A stretch of DNA of 6,112 nt from Oscillospiraceae bacterium (GTDB lineage: Bacteria > Bacillota > Clostridia > Oscillospirales > Ruminococcaceae). Below the pieces are notes generated by a model. It did not search any database and had not been told where the DNA came from. It saw nothing but the letters and a program-made list of their open reading frames with translations. Below, piece by piece: positions 1 through 5,994 of this stretch (positions are counted from its first letter, which is position 1; each line of letters starts with the position of its first letter). The stretch covers positions 1-6,112 of the forward strand of contig CAAGEB010000191.1 of assembly GCA_900768705.1 (NCBI GenBank), read 5' to 3'. The position numbers were made by a program, and so were the translations under genes.

Positions 1-12
1 ACACGATGTTGC
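1..12. repeat. Partial copy of the ACGAT-loop hairpin repeat, cut by the window edge
   Basis: The first 12 bases, ACACGATGTTGC, are identical to 197-208, which is the loop and right arm of the complete hairpin at 192-210. The left arm would lie before the window. This implies at least four copies of the element in the first 210 bases and that the array probably continues upstream. Confidence 0.55.
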
Positions 13-15
13 ACG

Positions 16-61
16 GTGACCGCCCGAGCGCAGCACGACGCTGCGCATTAAAGGCGGTCAC
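16..61. repeat. Nested double-stem hairpin repeat, copy 1
   Basis: The outer arms GTGACCGCC (16-24) and GGCGGTCAC (53-61) are perfectly complementary over 9 bp. Inside them sits a second perfect 7-bp hairpin, GCGCAGC (28-34) and GCTGCGC (40-46), closing the loop ACGAC (35-39). The 5' linker is CGA and the 3' linker is ATTAAA. The same plan recurs at 180-223 with different stem bases, so pairing is conserved rather than sequence. It could be a REP- or MITE-like intergenic element or part of a structured transcript; the window contains no gene that would mobilise it. Confidence 0.7.
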
Positions 62-157
62 ACAGGCAGGGGGATAGGGGCTGGGAATAGAACAGACTTA
101 TTACCTTACAGGCACAAGCTAATCCACATTGCAATGTACCGTTGGGAATTGTCGGCG

Positions 158-178
158 GCGCAAACACGATGTTTGCGC
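158..178. repeat. ACGAT-loop hairpin repeat, copy 2
   Basis: The arms GCGCAAAC (158-165) and GTTTGCGC (171-178) form a perfect 8-bp stem around the loop ACGAT (166-170). Compared with the copy at 192-210, one A has been added to the left arm and one T to the right, which keeps pairing intact. No separate outer stem is centred on this copy, but CGGCGGCG (153-160) is complementary to CGCCGCCG (232-239). That would enclose copies 2 and 3 in an alternative, mutually exclusive fold. Confidence 0.65.
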
Positions 179-179
179 A

Positions 180-223
180 GTTGCCCCAAAAGCGCAACAC
201 GATGTTGCGCAACAAAGGGCAAC
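180..223. repeat. Nested double-stem hairpin repeat, copy 3
   Basis: The outer arms GTTGCCC (180-186) and GGGCAAC (217-223) form 7 bp. The inner arms GCGCAAC (192-198) and GTTGCGC (204-210) form 7 bp around the loop ACGAT (199-203). The linkers are CAAAA and AACAAA, close in length and composition to those of copy 1. Inner and outer stems both differ from copy 1 by paired changes. It begins two bases after copy 2 ends, so copies 2 and 3 are tandem. Confidence 0.7.
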
Positions 224-241
224 AGGCGTCACGCCGCCGGG

Positions 242-270
242 TTGACATTTGATAATAATTGTGTTATAAT
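242..270 (+). promoter_or_regulatory. Consensus sigma-A promoter with extended -10, upstream of the VWA gene
   Basis: TTGACA (242-247) and TATAAT (265-270) are both perfect consensus and 17 bp apart. A TG at 262-263 adds the extended -10 motif TGnTATAAT. Transcription should start near 277, giving a leader of about 38 bases before the ATG at 315. It follows the hairpin array directly. This is the only evident promoter for the VWA-PP2C-SseB cluster. No clear operator palindrome overlaps it, so expression may be constitutive and strong. Confidence 0.85.
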
Positions 271-314
271 ATAAGAACAATGTCAGATTGAATGGTATGA
301 ATGGAGGGCGAAAA

Positions 315-1052
315 ATGTCTGAAACACCAACCAATCCCTTTGACGATGCAGAAGAAATCGCCAAAAAGTCAATGGTGCTGTTCTTTCTTATCGACTGCTC
401 GGGCAGTATGGGCGGCAGCAAAATCGGCACGGTAAACTCTGTTATGGAAGAGCTTATCCCCGAAATCCGCGAAATAGGCGGGGCGGACGCCGATATAAAA
501 ATTGCAGCACTGAAATTCTCCGGCGGAAGCGAGTGGATGTATCCGGAGCCGATTCCCGTTTCCGAGTTTGAATGGAAGCCCCTTGACGCAGAAAATGTTA
601 CCGATCTTGGCAGCGCATTTTCGGAGCTGAATGCAAAGCTCTCACGGAATGCGTTTATGAGTTCTCCCTCACTTTCGTTTGCCCCGGTAATGATTCTTAT
701 GTCCGACGGATATCCTACCGACAATTTTGAAAAGGGTCTGGAGGAGCTTAAAGGCAACCGCTGGTACAATGCGGGTATTAAAGCCGCCGTTGCAATCGGC
801 GAGGACGCAGACTTTGATATTCTTTCCGAATTCACCGGAAATCCCGACAGCGTTGTTACCGCACATAACGGTGAAGCTCTGGCAAAGCTGGTAAAATTTG
901 TTGCCGTTACCTCCTCACAGATAGGCAGCCGCAGTATGCGTCTTGCGGAAGCAGAAGAGGATTTCCGCACAAAGCAGGAATCCGCAGCCGAACAGATCCG
1001 TGAATTTGCCGAAAGCGATGAAATCAATGCGGACATTGAAGCAGGCTGGTAA
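315..1052 (+). CDS. TerY-like von Willebrand factor A (VWA) domain protein
   Basis: A 245-residue cytoplasmic protein with no signal peptide or membrane segment. It is essentially a single VWA domain (about residues 19-200) with a complete MIDAS metal site: DCSGS (D27, S29, S31), the threonine of TDLGS (T96) and the aspartate of MSDGYPTD (D131). Such domains bind a divalent metal and mediate protein-protein contacts. The compact architecture and a PP2C gene next door match the TerY family of Ter-associated phosphorylation modules. The C-terminal 40 residues are acidic and charged, probably helical, and end in a tryptophan. An in-frame TTG at 288 and an ATG at 297 could add residues, but GGAGGG at 303-308, six bases before ATG 315, fixes the start. 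It is the first gene of the cluster. Family assignment is confident; the binding partner is unknown. Confidence 0.88.
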   Translation: MSETPTNPFDDAEEIAKKSMVLFFLIDCSGSMGGSKIGTVNSVMEELIPEIREIGGADADIKIAALKFSGGSEWMYPEPIPVSEFEWKPLDAENVTDLGSAFSELNAKLSRNAFMSSPSLSFAPVMILMSDGYPTDNFEKGLEELKGNRWYNAGIKAAVAIGEDADFDILSEFTGNPDSVVTAHNGEALAKLVKFVAVTSSQIGSRSMRLAEAEEDFRTKQESAAEQIREFAESDEINADIEAGW

Positions 1053-1091
1053 GTGTGAGTGCCGACTTACGGTGATAACGGGGGTGTACCG

Positions 1092-1904
1092 ATGTTTCTG
1101 GGCTGTGCCCTTTCGGTAAAGGGAGCCTCTCACGAGGAGGCGGGAGAGTGCTGTCAGGACAGCTCACGGTTTTATGTCTCTGACGGACTGGCTGTGGCGG
1201 CGGTTTCCGATGGTCACGGCAGCGAAAAGCACTTCCGCAGTGCCGCAGGCAGCGAAATGGCAACCCGTGTTGCAATACGCTCTCTGTGTGATTTTGCGGA
1301 ACGGAACAGCGGTCTGGACAGCATTTTCGGCGGCAGCAAAGCAGACGCAGACAACGCTGCCAGAAGAATTGCCGCCAACATTATCTACAGCTGGAACAAG
1401 GAAATTGCCGCCCACATCGGACGGCTGCCAATAAACGGAAGCGAGCTGGCAATTTACGAAAAGTATGGCGGAATTACCAACGAGGTAATGTACGGTGCCA
1501 CACTGATTGCAGCAGCAATGACGGAACACGGCTGCTTCGGATTGCAGATAGGCGACGGCAATTTTTGCGCTTTTGACGGAAGTAATATGGAGCTTCCGAT
1601 TCCCGAGGATAACAAGCTGGTGGGAAACCTTACCACTTCCCTCTGCGACAGCGACGCTATCGACAGTTTCAGATACTTCTACATAAAAGACAGATTTTCG
1701 GGGGTAATGCTTTCCAGCGACGGTCTTATCAATTCCTTTGTCAACGAAAGCGACTATTTAAAATTCGGAAAACGGGTTATCACGGCAATTTCCGACCGAA
1801 GTACCGCTCACCTTGCGGAGCATTTGCAGACACGCTCCCGGCTGGGCAGCAAGGACGATATTTCTCTGGCAGGAATCGTTTCGGTAAAATCGCCCCGATC
1901 CTGA
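1092..1904 (+). CDS. PP2C-family serine/threonine protein phosphatase
   Basis: A 270-residue soluble metal-dependent (Mn/Mg) protein phosphatase predicted to remove phosphate from Ser/Thr in target proteins. The PP2C motifs occur in order: the N-terminal CQDS (D23), the metal-binding DGHG (residues 40-43), YGATL (134-138), GDG (154-156), SSDGL (219-222) and the C-terminal KDDIS (244-248). All expected acidic metal ligands appear present, so it should be active. Length is normal for a minimal PP2C domain. ATG 1092 is preferred because GGGGG at 1080-1084 precedes it and because related proteins begin only a few residues before the KGASH-like segment; an in-frame GTG at 1059 would add 11 residues. 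It lies 39 bp after the VWA gene and is probably cotranscribed. A matching kinase would be expected from TerY-type triads but is absent. The C-terminus may be frameshifted (see 1880-2002). Confidence 0.87.
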   Translation: MFLGCALSVKGASHEEAGECCQDSSRFYVSDGLAVAAVSDGHGSEKHFRSAAGSEMATRVAIRSLCDFAERNSGLDSIFGGSKADADNAARRIAANIIYSWNKEIAAHIGRLPINGSELAIYEKYGGITNEVMYGATLIAAAMTEHGCFGLQIGDGNFCAFDGSNMELPIPEDNKLVGNLTTSLCDSDAIDSFRYFYIKDRFSGVMLSSDGLINSFVNESDYLKFGKRVITAISDRSTAHLAEHLQTRSRLGSKDDISLAGIVSVKSPRS

Positions 1905-2002
1905 CGCAGGACAAGCTGCACCGCATAGATATTGCCAATGATTGCACAGTCGGATTTACGGTGCGTCCGCCTTTGCAGGAACTTTATATTTTAGTGAGGT
2001 AG
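1880..2002 (+). pseudogene. Possible coding remnant or frameshifted tail between PP2C and SseB genes
   Basis: Directly after the phosphatase ends, the -1 frame stays open to a TAG at 2000-2002 and gives about 40 protein-like residues containing HRIDIANDCTVGF and RPPLQELYILVR. Third-position bases there are G/C-rich, as in the flanking genes. The stretch has no ATG or ribosome site of its own, and switching at the A run 1886-1889 would join it to the phosphatase. It may be a C-terminal extension separated by a one-base indel, the 3' end of a deleted gene (for example the missing kinase), or chance. I do not recognise the peptide. Confidence 0.3.
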
Positions 2003-2006
2003 CATT

Positions 2007-2810
2007 ATGGCTAAGCTTTATGTAAACACCAATATTTCCGGCGAAAAAATCCGCAGACTTTTCGATAATTTTAAAAACACCGATAAAGGCAACAAAACCG
2101 CCCTTGACAAAACACTGAATGAGCTGGCTCAGGAAATCGTGTTCAACGCAAAATTCCTCTGCCCCGCTCAGATTGACAAGGAGCCTCAGCCCGATGAAAA
2201 CGGCAGACTGGTTATGCAGCAGGGTTCAAATCTTAGCTTTATGCTGCTGGATAACGGCAAGGGACAGCGTTTTCTGCCCGCTTTCAGCTCGAATGCGGAG
2301 CTTGAAAAAAATGATGCCGCCAAGAGAACCTACACCGTAGAGCTGAGCTTCGACGATTATGCCTCTCTCGTGCTGGACAGAGAAGGCATTGAAGGAGTAG
2401 TGCTCAATCCTTTCGGAGATAATTTTGTTATGAACCGTGCCACAATCAGTCAGTGGCGGGAGAAGAAGCAGATTGCCCAGAACGGTCACGCTCAGCATGT
2501 AATCACCGCTAATACTCCTGTGGAATTTTCCACGCCAAATCCCTATCCGCTTCAAATGTCCAACAAAGTGTGCGAGGAAGCAAAGAAGCTCCCCGTTAAG
2601 CGTATGTGGCTTCGCGGAATTATTCTGGAGGGTTCCGAGGGCTTTTTGCTGGTGGTTGAGTTTGAGGGAGACAGAAACACAGTCTTCGGACAGCTGGCAG
2701 ACGCTGCCAAGCCTTTCCTCGGTCCGAAATCTCTTCACATTGTTGCTCTGGACGAGGGCTTCGGCGCAAAAGCTACTGAAAATGTAATTCCGATTTACAG
2801 CAAGGAATAA
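2007..2810 (+). CDS. SseB-like protein with SseB N- and C-terminal domains
   Basis: A 267-residue soluble protein. Residues roughly 25-155 resemble the SseB N-terminal domain: a helical start, then FLPAFSS near residue 89, SFDDY near 114 and VLNPFGDNFVMNR near 132-144. Residues about 157-267 resemble the SseB C-terminal domain, with the NPYPLQM entry and the beta-rich RGIILEGSEGFLLVVEFEG segment. The family is named after an E. coli protein linked to enhanced serine sensitivity; its biochemistry is not established. No catalytic motif, signal peptide or membrane helix is visible. The start is supported by GAGGT at 1996-2000, six bases before ATG 2007. It follows the phosphatase by 102 bp with no promoter or terminator that I can see between them, so it is probably cotranscribed. 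It occupies the place where TerY-type triads carry a kinase, which suggests an accessory or target role (inference). Confidence 0.75.
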   Translation: MAKLYVNTNISGEKIRRLFDNFKNTDKGNKTALDKTLNELAQEIVFNAKFLCPAQIDKEPQPDENGRLVMQQGSNLSFMLLDNGKGQRFLPAFSSNAELEKNDAAKRTYTVELSFDDYASLVLDREGIEGVVLNPFGDNFVMNRATISQWREKKQIAQNGHAQHVITANTPVEFSTPNPYPLQMSNKVCEEAKKLPVKRMWLRGIILEGSEGFLLVVEFEGDRNTVFGQLADAAKPFLGPKSLHIVALDEGFGAKATENVIPIYSKE

Positions 2811-2830
2811 TTGTTATTGTTAATATTCAC

Positions 2831-2856
2831 AAAATTATCCTCTAATTTTCTCTTTT
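2831..2856 (+). terminator. Weak candidate terminator after the SseB-like gene
   Basis: AAAATTA (2831-2837) and TAATTTT (2843-2849) pair perfectly around the loop TCCTC and are followed by a T-rich run (CTCTTTTAG). The stem is only A-T pairs, so it would be a poor intrinsic terminator. It is listed because it is the only hairpin plus T-run between the SseB-like gene and the next promoter. Confidence 0.3.
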
Positions 2857-2873
2857 AGTTGTTAAAATACTAC

Positions 2874-2902
2874 TGGACTTTTACTGAAAATCGTGATATA
2901 AT
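2874..2902 (+). promoter_or_regulatory. Sigma-A promoter with extended -10, upstream of the small cysteine protein
   Basis: TATAAT at 2897-2902 is preceded by TG at 2894-2895, giving the extended -10 TGnTATAAT. A weaker -35, TGGACT (2874-2879, four of six consensus bases), lies 17 bp upstream. Transcription should start near 2909, about 24 bases before the ATG at 2933. It shows that the small gene is its own transcription unit rather than the last member of the VWA cluster. Confidence 0.75.
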
Positions 2903-2932
2903 ATATAAAAGGCGATAAAGGGGGCATAGAAT

Positions 2933-3148
2933 ATGGCAAAGAAGAAATTATTCGGAAACAATATCACTCCGTCCTGCAAGTACTGCGAGATGGGAACTCC
3001 CGGAGACGGTGATGTTATTAAATGCTCGAAATTCGGAGATGTAAAGGCCTACGATTCCTGCAAGAAGTTCATCTATAATCCGCTGAAGCGTATTCCCAAG
3101 AAGGAGCTGCAGCTTGCAAATTCTGCGGTAAATGATATTGACTTCTGA
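2933..3148 (+). CDS. Small conserved four-cysteine protein, probably metal-binding
   Basis: A 71-residue basic, soluble protein with cysteines at 15, 18, 31 and 43 in a CxxC-12-C-11-C arrangement that suggests a single zinc (or other metal) site. The segment YNPLKRIPKK (residues 48-57) follows the last cysteine, and the C-terminal tail is acidic. I recognise the layout (CxxC, a short loop, a cysteine, then a PLKR-P motif) from small uncharacterised proteins that are common in Clostridia, but I know no assigned function. The N-terminus MAKKK is lysine-rich. The start is supported by GGGGG at 2920-2924, eight bases before the ATG, and by a dedicated promoter. A hairpin terminator follows 24 bases after the stop. 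It appears monocistronic and unconnected to its neighbours. Confidence 0.8.
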   Translation: MAKKKLFGNNITPSCKYCEMGTPGDGDVIKCSKFGDVKAYDSCKKFIYNPLKRIPKKELQLANSAVNDIDF

Positions 3149-3172
3149 TATATCGGAACAATTGAAAAACGA

Positions 3173-3198
3173 AAACGGTCGCAGGCTTGCGGCCGTTT
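3173..3198. terminator. Bidirectional intrinsic terminator between convergent genes
   Basis: The arms 3173-3183 and 3188-3198 form an 11-bp stem (one G-T pair) with the four-base loop GGCT. On the plus strand it is followed by TTTGTGTTATT and serves the small cysteine gene. On the minus strand it is followed by the better T-run TTTTCGTTTTTC, so it can also stop transcripts from cellobiose phosphorylase. Confidence 0.8.
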
Positions 3199-3219
3199 GT
3201 GTTATTCGGGTAATAATGA

Positions 3220-3248
3220 GCCGCCGCTGTTTAACCGGCAGCGGCGGC
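3220..3248. terminator. GC-rich second terminator hairpin downstream of cellobiose phosphorylase
   Basis: GCCGCCGCTG (3220-3229) and CAGCGGCGGC (3239-3248) form a perfect 10-bp GC-rich stem with a 9-base loop. It lies 23 bases beyond the stop codon of the minus-strand gene. The minus-strand sequence after it (TCATTATTAC) is only modestly T-rich; the plus-strand side (AGTTTGTTTA) is similar. It probably acts with the hairpin at 3173-3198, or protects the 3' end of the transcript. Confidence 0.6.
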
Positions 3249-3271
3249 AGTTTGTTTATGGATATGAAAAA

Positions 3272-5797
3272 TTACTTGCCGAGAACAACCTTAACGGTAT
3301 GCTCTCCGCCCTCAAATGCGGGAATAATATTGCCCTCAATAGGTTTGCCGTCAACAACAACGCTCTTTACTCCCGAGCAGATATGCTCCGGATTCTCCAC
3401 GCTGATATTATAATTTGCTCCTCTGAAATGACGCTTTACCGCATAACCGTCCCACTCCTTAGGAATTGAGGGGTTGATTTCAAGACCGCTGTAATTGGGC
3501 TTTACTCCGAGAATGTACTGGGAAATCGCAACGAAATTCCACGCCGCAGTTCCCGTAAGCCAAGAGTTCTTTGCTTCGCCGTGGCGTCCGGCGTCCTTGC
3601 CTGCAATCATCTGAGCGTAAACATAAGGCTCGGTGCGGTGCAGGTCGCTCATTTCCTCACGGAATGCGGGAGCAATCTTGCTGTAATACTCAAACGCCTT
3701 GTCTCCGTGACCCACTGCCGCTTCCGCACAGATAATCCATGCGTTGTTATGGCAGAACACACCGGCATTTTCCTTATAGCCGCCGGGATAGGTGGAAATT
3801 TCGCCGTATTCAATCTTATAAGTGGTGAAAGCGGGATTATTCAGTACAAGACCGTGCTTTGAATTAAGATACTTGTCAACACTTTCAAGAGTTTTCAAGT
3901 CGTAGCCCTTATCCTTGCCAAGTCCTGCCAGAACGCACCAGCCCTGAGGTTCAATGAATATCTTGCCCTCTTCGCACTCGTTAGAACCTACCTTGTTGCC
4001 GTTATGGTCGTAGGCACGGAGGAACCACTCTCCGTCATAGCCGTTATTCACGGTATTCTCACGCATCTTGTCTATTTCCTTTTCGGCACGCAGAGCCTCG
4101 GCTTCATCGCCCTTGAGACGGCACATTGCCGCATATTCAGGTCCGATAAAGCAGAACATTCCCGCAATCATTACAGATTCAGCGGTCTGTGAATAGTAAG
4201 GCGGATCCGGGAAAACTTCCTTGTTGTTGTAAGTCTGGAAGGACTCGCCGGGTTTGTCGGAGAAGCAGGACAGGTTCAAGCAGTCGTTCCAGTCCGCACG
4301 ACCGGAAAGAGGCAGACCGTGAGGTCCGATTTTGGTGCAGACATGATTGAAGGCACGCTTGCAGTGGTCAAGCATTGTATCCGCCAGCTCTGCTTTGTTT
4401 TCATAGGGAACCTTTTCGTCCAGAATGGAAACATCTCCGGTTTCCTTTACATACTGTGCAACGGCAAGTATCATCCACAGCGGGTCATCGTTGAAGTTGG
4501 AACCCAGCTCATGGTTGCCCATTTTGGTAAGAGGCTGATACTGGTGATACGCACCGCCGTCTTCAAGCATTGTTGCGGCAAGATCCATAAGACGCTCTCT
4601 TGCACGCTCCGGAATCTGATGTACAAAGCCCAGCAGATCCTGATTGGAATCACGGAAGCCCATTCCTCTGCCGATACCGCTTTCAAAATATGAAGCGGAA
4701 CGGGACATATTGAATGTTACCATACATTGATACTGGTTCCAGATGTTTACCATGCGGTTAACCTTCTCGTCGGGGGAATTAACGCTGTACTGAGTAAGGA
4801 GTTTATTCCAGTAATCGCACAGTTCATCGAAAAGCTTGTCGGCTTTCTCGGGAGTGTCGCACTTAGCCATCATTTCCTTTGCCTTTGTTTTGTTGATAAC
4901 ATTGCAAAGGGGCTTGGGATTGCCGTTTCCGTCAACTGTATAGCTTGCGGTTATATCGCTGTAATTGCCGCTCTTGTCAAATTTTTCATCAACAGGCATT
5001 TCCACATAACCTAAGCAGAACACCAGCTCACGGCTTTCTCCGGGCTTCAATTCCAGCTCGATATAATGGGAAGCAATGGGACTCCAGCCCTCTGCCACGC
5101 TGTTTTTCGGCTTTCCCTCAAAAACTGCGTCGGGACGCTCAAAGCCGTTGTACAAACCGAGGAAGCTCTCACGGTCGGTATCAAAGCCGTTTATGGGCGC
5201 ATTTACGGTGTAGAATGCAAAATGGTCACGGCGTTCCTTGTACTCGGTTTTGTGGTAAATCGTCGAACCCTGTATTTCCACCTCTCCGGTATTGAAATTA
5301 CGCTGGAAATTGGTGGTATCGTCGTTGGCGTCCCACAGGCACCACTCCACAAAACTGGTAAGCTTCAGAGACTTATTTCCTCCGCTTTCATTTGTAATTG
5401 TAACTTTCTGAATTTCGCCGTTGAAATCCTGCGGAACGAAAAACTTAACGGAAGCCTTAACACCGTTCTTTTTTCCCGTAATAATCGTATATCCAAGACC
5501 ATGACGGCACTCGTACTCGTCCAGCTCGGTCTTTACGGGACTCCAGCCCGGATTCCAGACGGTATCGCCGTCCTTGATGTAGAAATATCTGCCTCCCATA
5601 TCCACAGGCACATTATTATAACGATAACGGGTAATTCTGCGCAGACGGGCGTCCTTATAAAAGCAATATCCTCCTGCAGTATTGGAAATCAGCGAGAAAA
5701 ATCCCTGAGTTCCGAGATAGTTTATCCATGGGTAAGGGGTGCGGGGCGAAGTGATAACATATTCCTTCGCATTGTCATCAAAATGTCCGAACTTCAT
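3272..5797 (-). CDS. cbp: Cellobiose phosphorylase (GH94)
   Basis: An 841-residue cytoplasmic enzyme, without signal peptide, that phosphorolyses cellobiose with inversion to alpha-glucose 1-phosphate and glucose (EC 2.4.1.20). Residues about 1-290 form the GH94 N-terminal beta-sandwich; about 340-780 form the (alpha/alpha)6 catalytic barrel; a beta-rich C-terminal cap follows. The N-terminus (KEYVI, then TPYPWINYLG) closely resembles clostridial cellobiose phosphorylases. In GRADWNDCLN, D505 is the expected general acid. By my alignment from memory to the Cellvibrio gilvus enzyme, R377, D383, W503 and E666 match sugar-binding residues, and R366, H683 and T748 match phosphate-binding residues. 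It is slightly longer than the usual 810-825 residues. AAAGGA (minus strand, 5813 to 5808) lies 10 bases before the ATG. It is a single-gene unit; no transporter or glucosidase is adjacent. Cellodextrin or laminaribiose specificity is less likely because those enzymes are longer. Confidence 0.95.
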   Translation of the reverse strand: MKFGHFDDNAKEYVITSPRTPYPWINYLGTQGFFSLISNTAGGYCFYKDARLRRITRYRYNNVPVDMGGRYFYIKDGDTVWNPGWSPVKTELDEYECRHGLGYTIITGKKNGVKASVKFFVPQDFNGEIQKVTITNESGGNKSLKLTSFVEWCLWDANDDTTNFQRNFNTGEVEIQGSTIYHKTEYKERRDHFAFYTVNAPINGFDTDRESFLGLYNGFERPDAVFEGKPKNSVAEGWSPIASHYIELELKPGESRELVFCLGYVEMPVDEKFDKSGNYSDITASYTVDGNGNPKPLCNVINKTKAKEMMAKCDTPEKADKLFDELCDYWNKLLTQYSVNSPDEKVNRMVNIWNQYQCMVTFNMSRSASYFESGIGRGMGFRDSNQDLLGFVHQIPERARERLMDLAATMLEDGGAYHQYQPLTKMGNHELGSNFNDDPLWMILAVAQYVKETGDVSILDEKVPYENKAELADTMLDHCKRAFNHVCTKIGPHGLPLSGRADWNDCLNLSCFSDKPGESFQTYNNKEVFPDPPYYSQTAESVMIAGMFCFIGPEYAAMCRLKGDEAEALRAEKEIDKMRENTVNNGYDGEWFLRAYDHNGNKVGSNECEEGKIFIEPQGWCVLAGLGKDKGYDLKTLESVDKYLNSKHGLVLNNPAFTTYKIEYGEISTYPGGYKENAGVFCHNNAWIICAEAAVGHGDKAFEYYSKIAPAFREEMSDLHRTEPYVYAQMIAGKDAGRHGEAKNSWLTGTAAWNFVAISQYILGVKPNYSGLEINPSIPKEWDGYAVKRHFRGANYNISVENPEHICSGVKSVVVDGKPIEGNIIPAFEGGEHTVKVVLGK

Positions 5798-5850
5798 CGA
5801 TATACCGTCCTTTCCAATGCCCTCTCAGGGGCAACTCTATGCTTAATATG

Positions 5851-5879
5851 ATTATACAATATTCTTCCGATAATATCAA
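5851..5879 (-). promoter_or_regulatory. Sigma-A promoter for cellobiose phosphorylase
   Basis: On the minus strand, TTGATA (5879 to 5874, five of six consensus bases) lies 17 bp before a perfect TATAAT (5856 to 5851). The start point should be near 5844, giving a leader of about 47 bases. The leader contains a small inverted repeat (CCCT, GAG, AGGG on the minus strand, 5830 to 5820) between start point and ribosome site. This could be an operator half-pair or a weak hairpin. I see no clear catabolite-response element. Confidence 0.75.
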
Positions 5880-5900
5880 GATATGAAATCGGTTACACGG

Positions 5901-5914
5901 AAAATAATTATTTT
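5901..5914. repeat. AT-only 14-bp perfect palindrome
   Basis: AAAATAATTATTTT reads the same on both strands. It lies about 22 bp upstream of the -35 box of the cellobiose phosphorylase promoter (minus strand) and about 50 bp upstream of the plus-strand promoter at 5966. It could be an activator or repressor site shared by the divergent promoters, but AT-rich palindromes arise easily by chance. Confidence 0.3.
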
Positions 5915-5965
5915 ACAAATTTTCATAGATTTTTATGGGCATTTTGACGAAAGAATTTTTCGGGC

Positions 5966-5994
5966 TTGAACCGCAACGGAAAATATGCTATAAT
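5966..5994 (+). promoter_or_regulatory. Strong plus-strand promoter reading into the right-end repeat element
   Basis: TTGAAC (5966-5971, four of six consensus bases) and TATAAT (5989-5994) are 17 bp apart, and TG at 5986-5987 makes an extended -10. The predicted start is near 6001, the centre of the palindrome at 5989-6015. It is divergent from the cellobiose phosphorylase promoter. Its gene is not in the window; it may serve a gene beyond 6112 or a transcript of the repeat itself. Confidence 0.65.

Noticed and set aside
1..240. CRISPR array at the left edge
   Set aside because: Copies are self-complementary hairpins with irregular spacing and variable arms, not identical direct repeats separated by unique spacers of constant length.
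48..248. 66-codon minus-strand reading frame over the hairpin array
   Set aside because: It is the translation of the repeats themselves (the peptide repeats a similar NIV-containing segment) and overlaps the promoter at 242-270; no ribosome site supports it.
288..314. Upstream TTG (288) and ATG (297) starts for the VWA gene
   Set aside because: Both lie before the GGAGGG ribosome site at 303-308, which is correctly spaced only for ATG 315; residues encoded before 315 would translate the ribosome site itself.
119..1036. Long 305-codon minus-strand reading frame opposite the VWA gene
   Set aside because: It lies almost entirely antisense to a gene with a full MIDAS motif set, ribosome site and promoter; its translation is serine-rich low-complexity sequence with no recognisable domain.
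1880..1910. Programmed -1 ribosomal frameshift site at the end of the phosphatase gene
   Set aside because: The A run (AAAA at 1886-1889) does not form a canonical seven-base slippery site, and I see no strong stem immediately downstream; an indel or a gene remnant is simpler.
2226..2738. 170-codon minus-strand frame opposite the SseB-like gene
   Set aside because: It is antisense to a gene with clear SseB domains, a good ribosome site and operon context; there is no independent support.
5066..5851. 261-codon plus-strand reading frame opposite the start of cellobiose phosphorylase
   Set aside because: It is a shadow of a strongly conserved GH94 gene and runs across that gene's ribosome site and into its promoter; the translation matches nothing I recognise.
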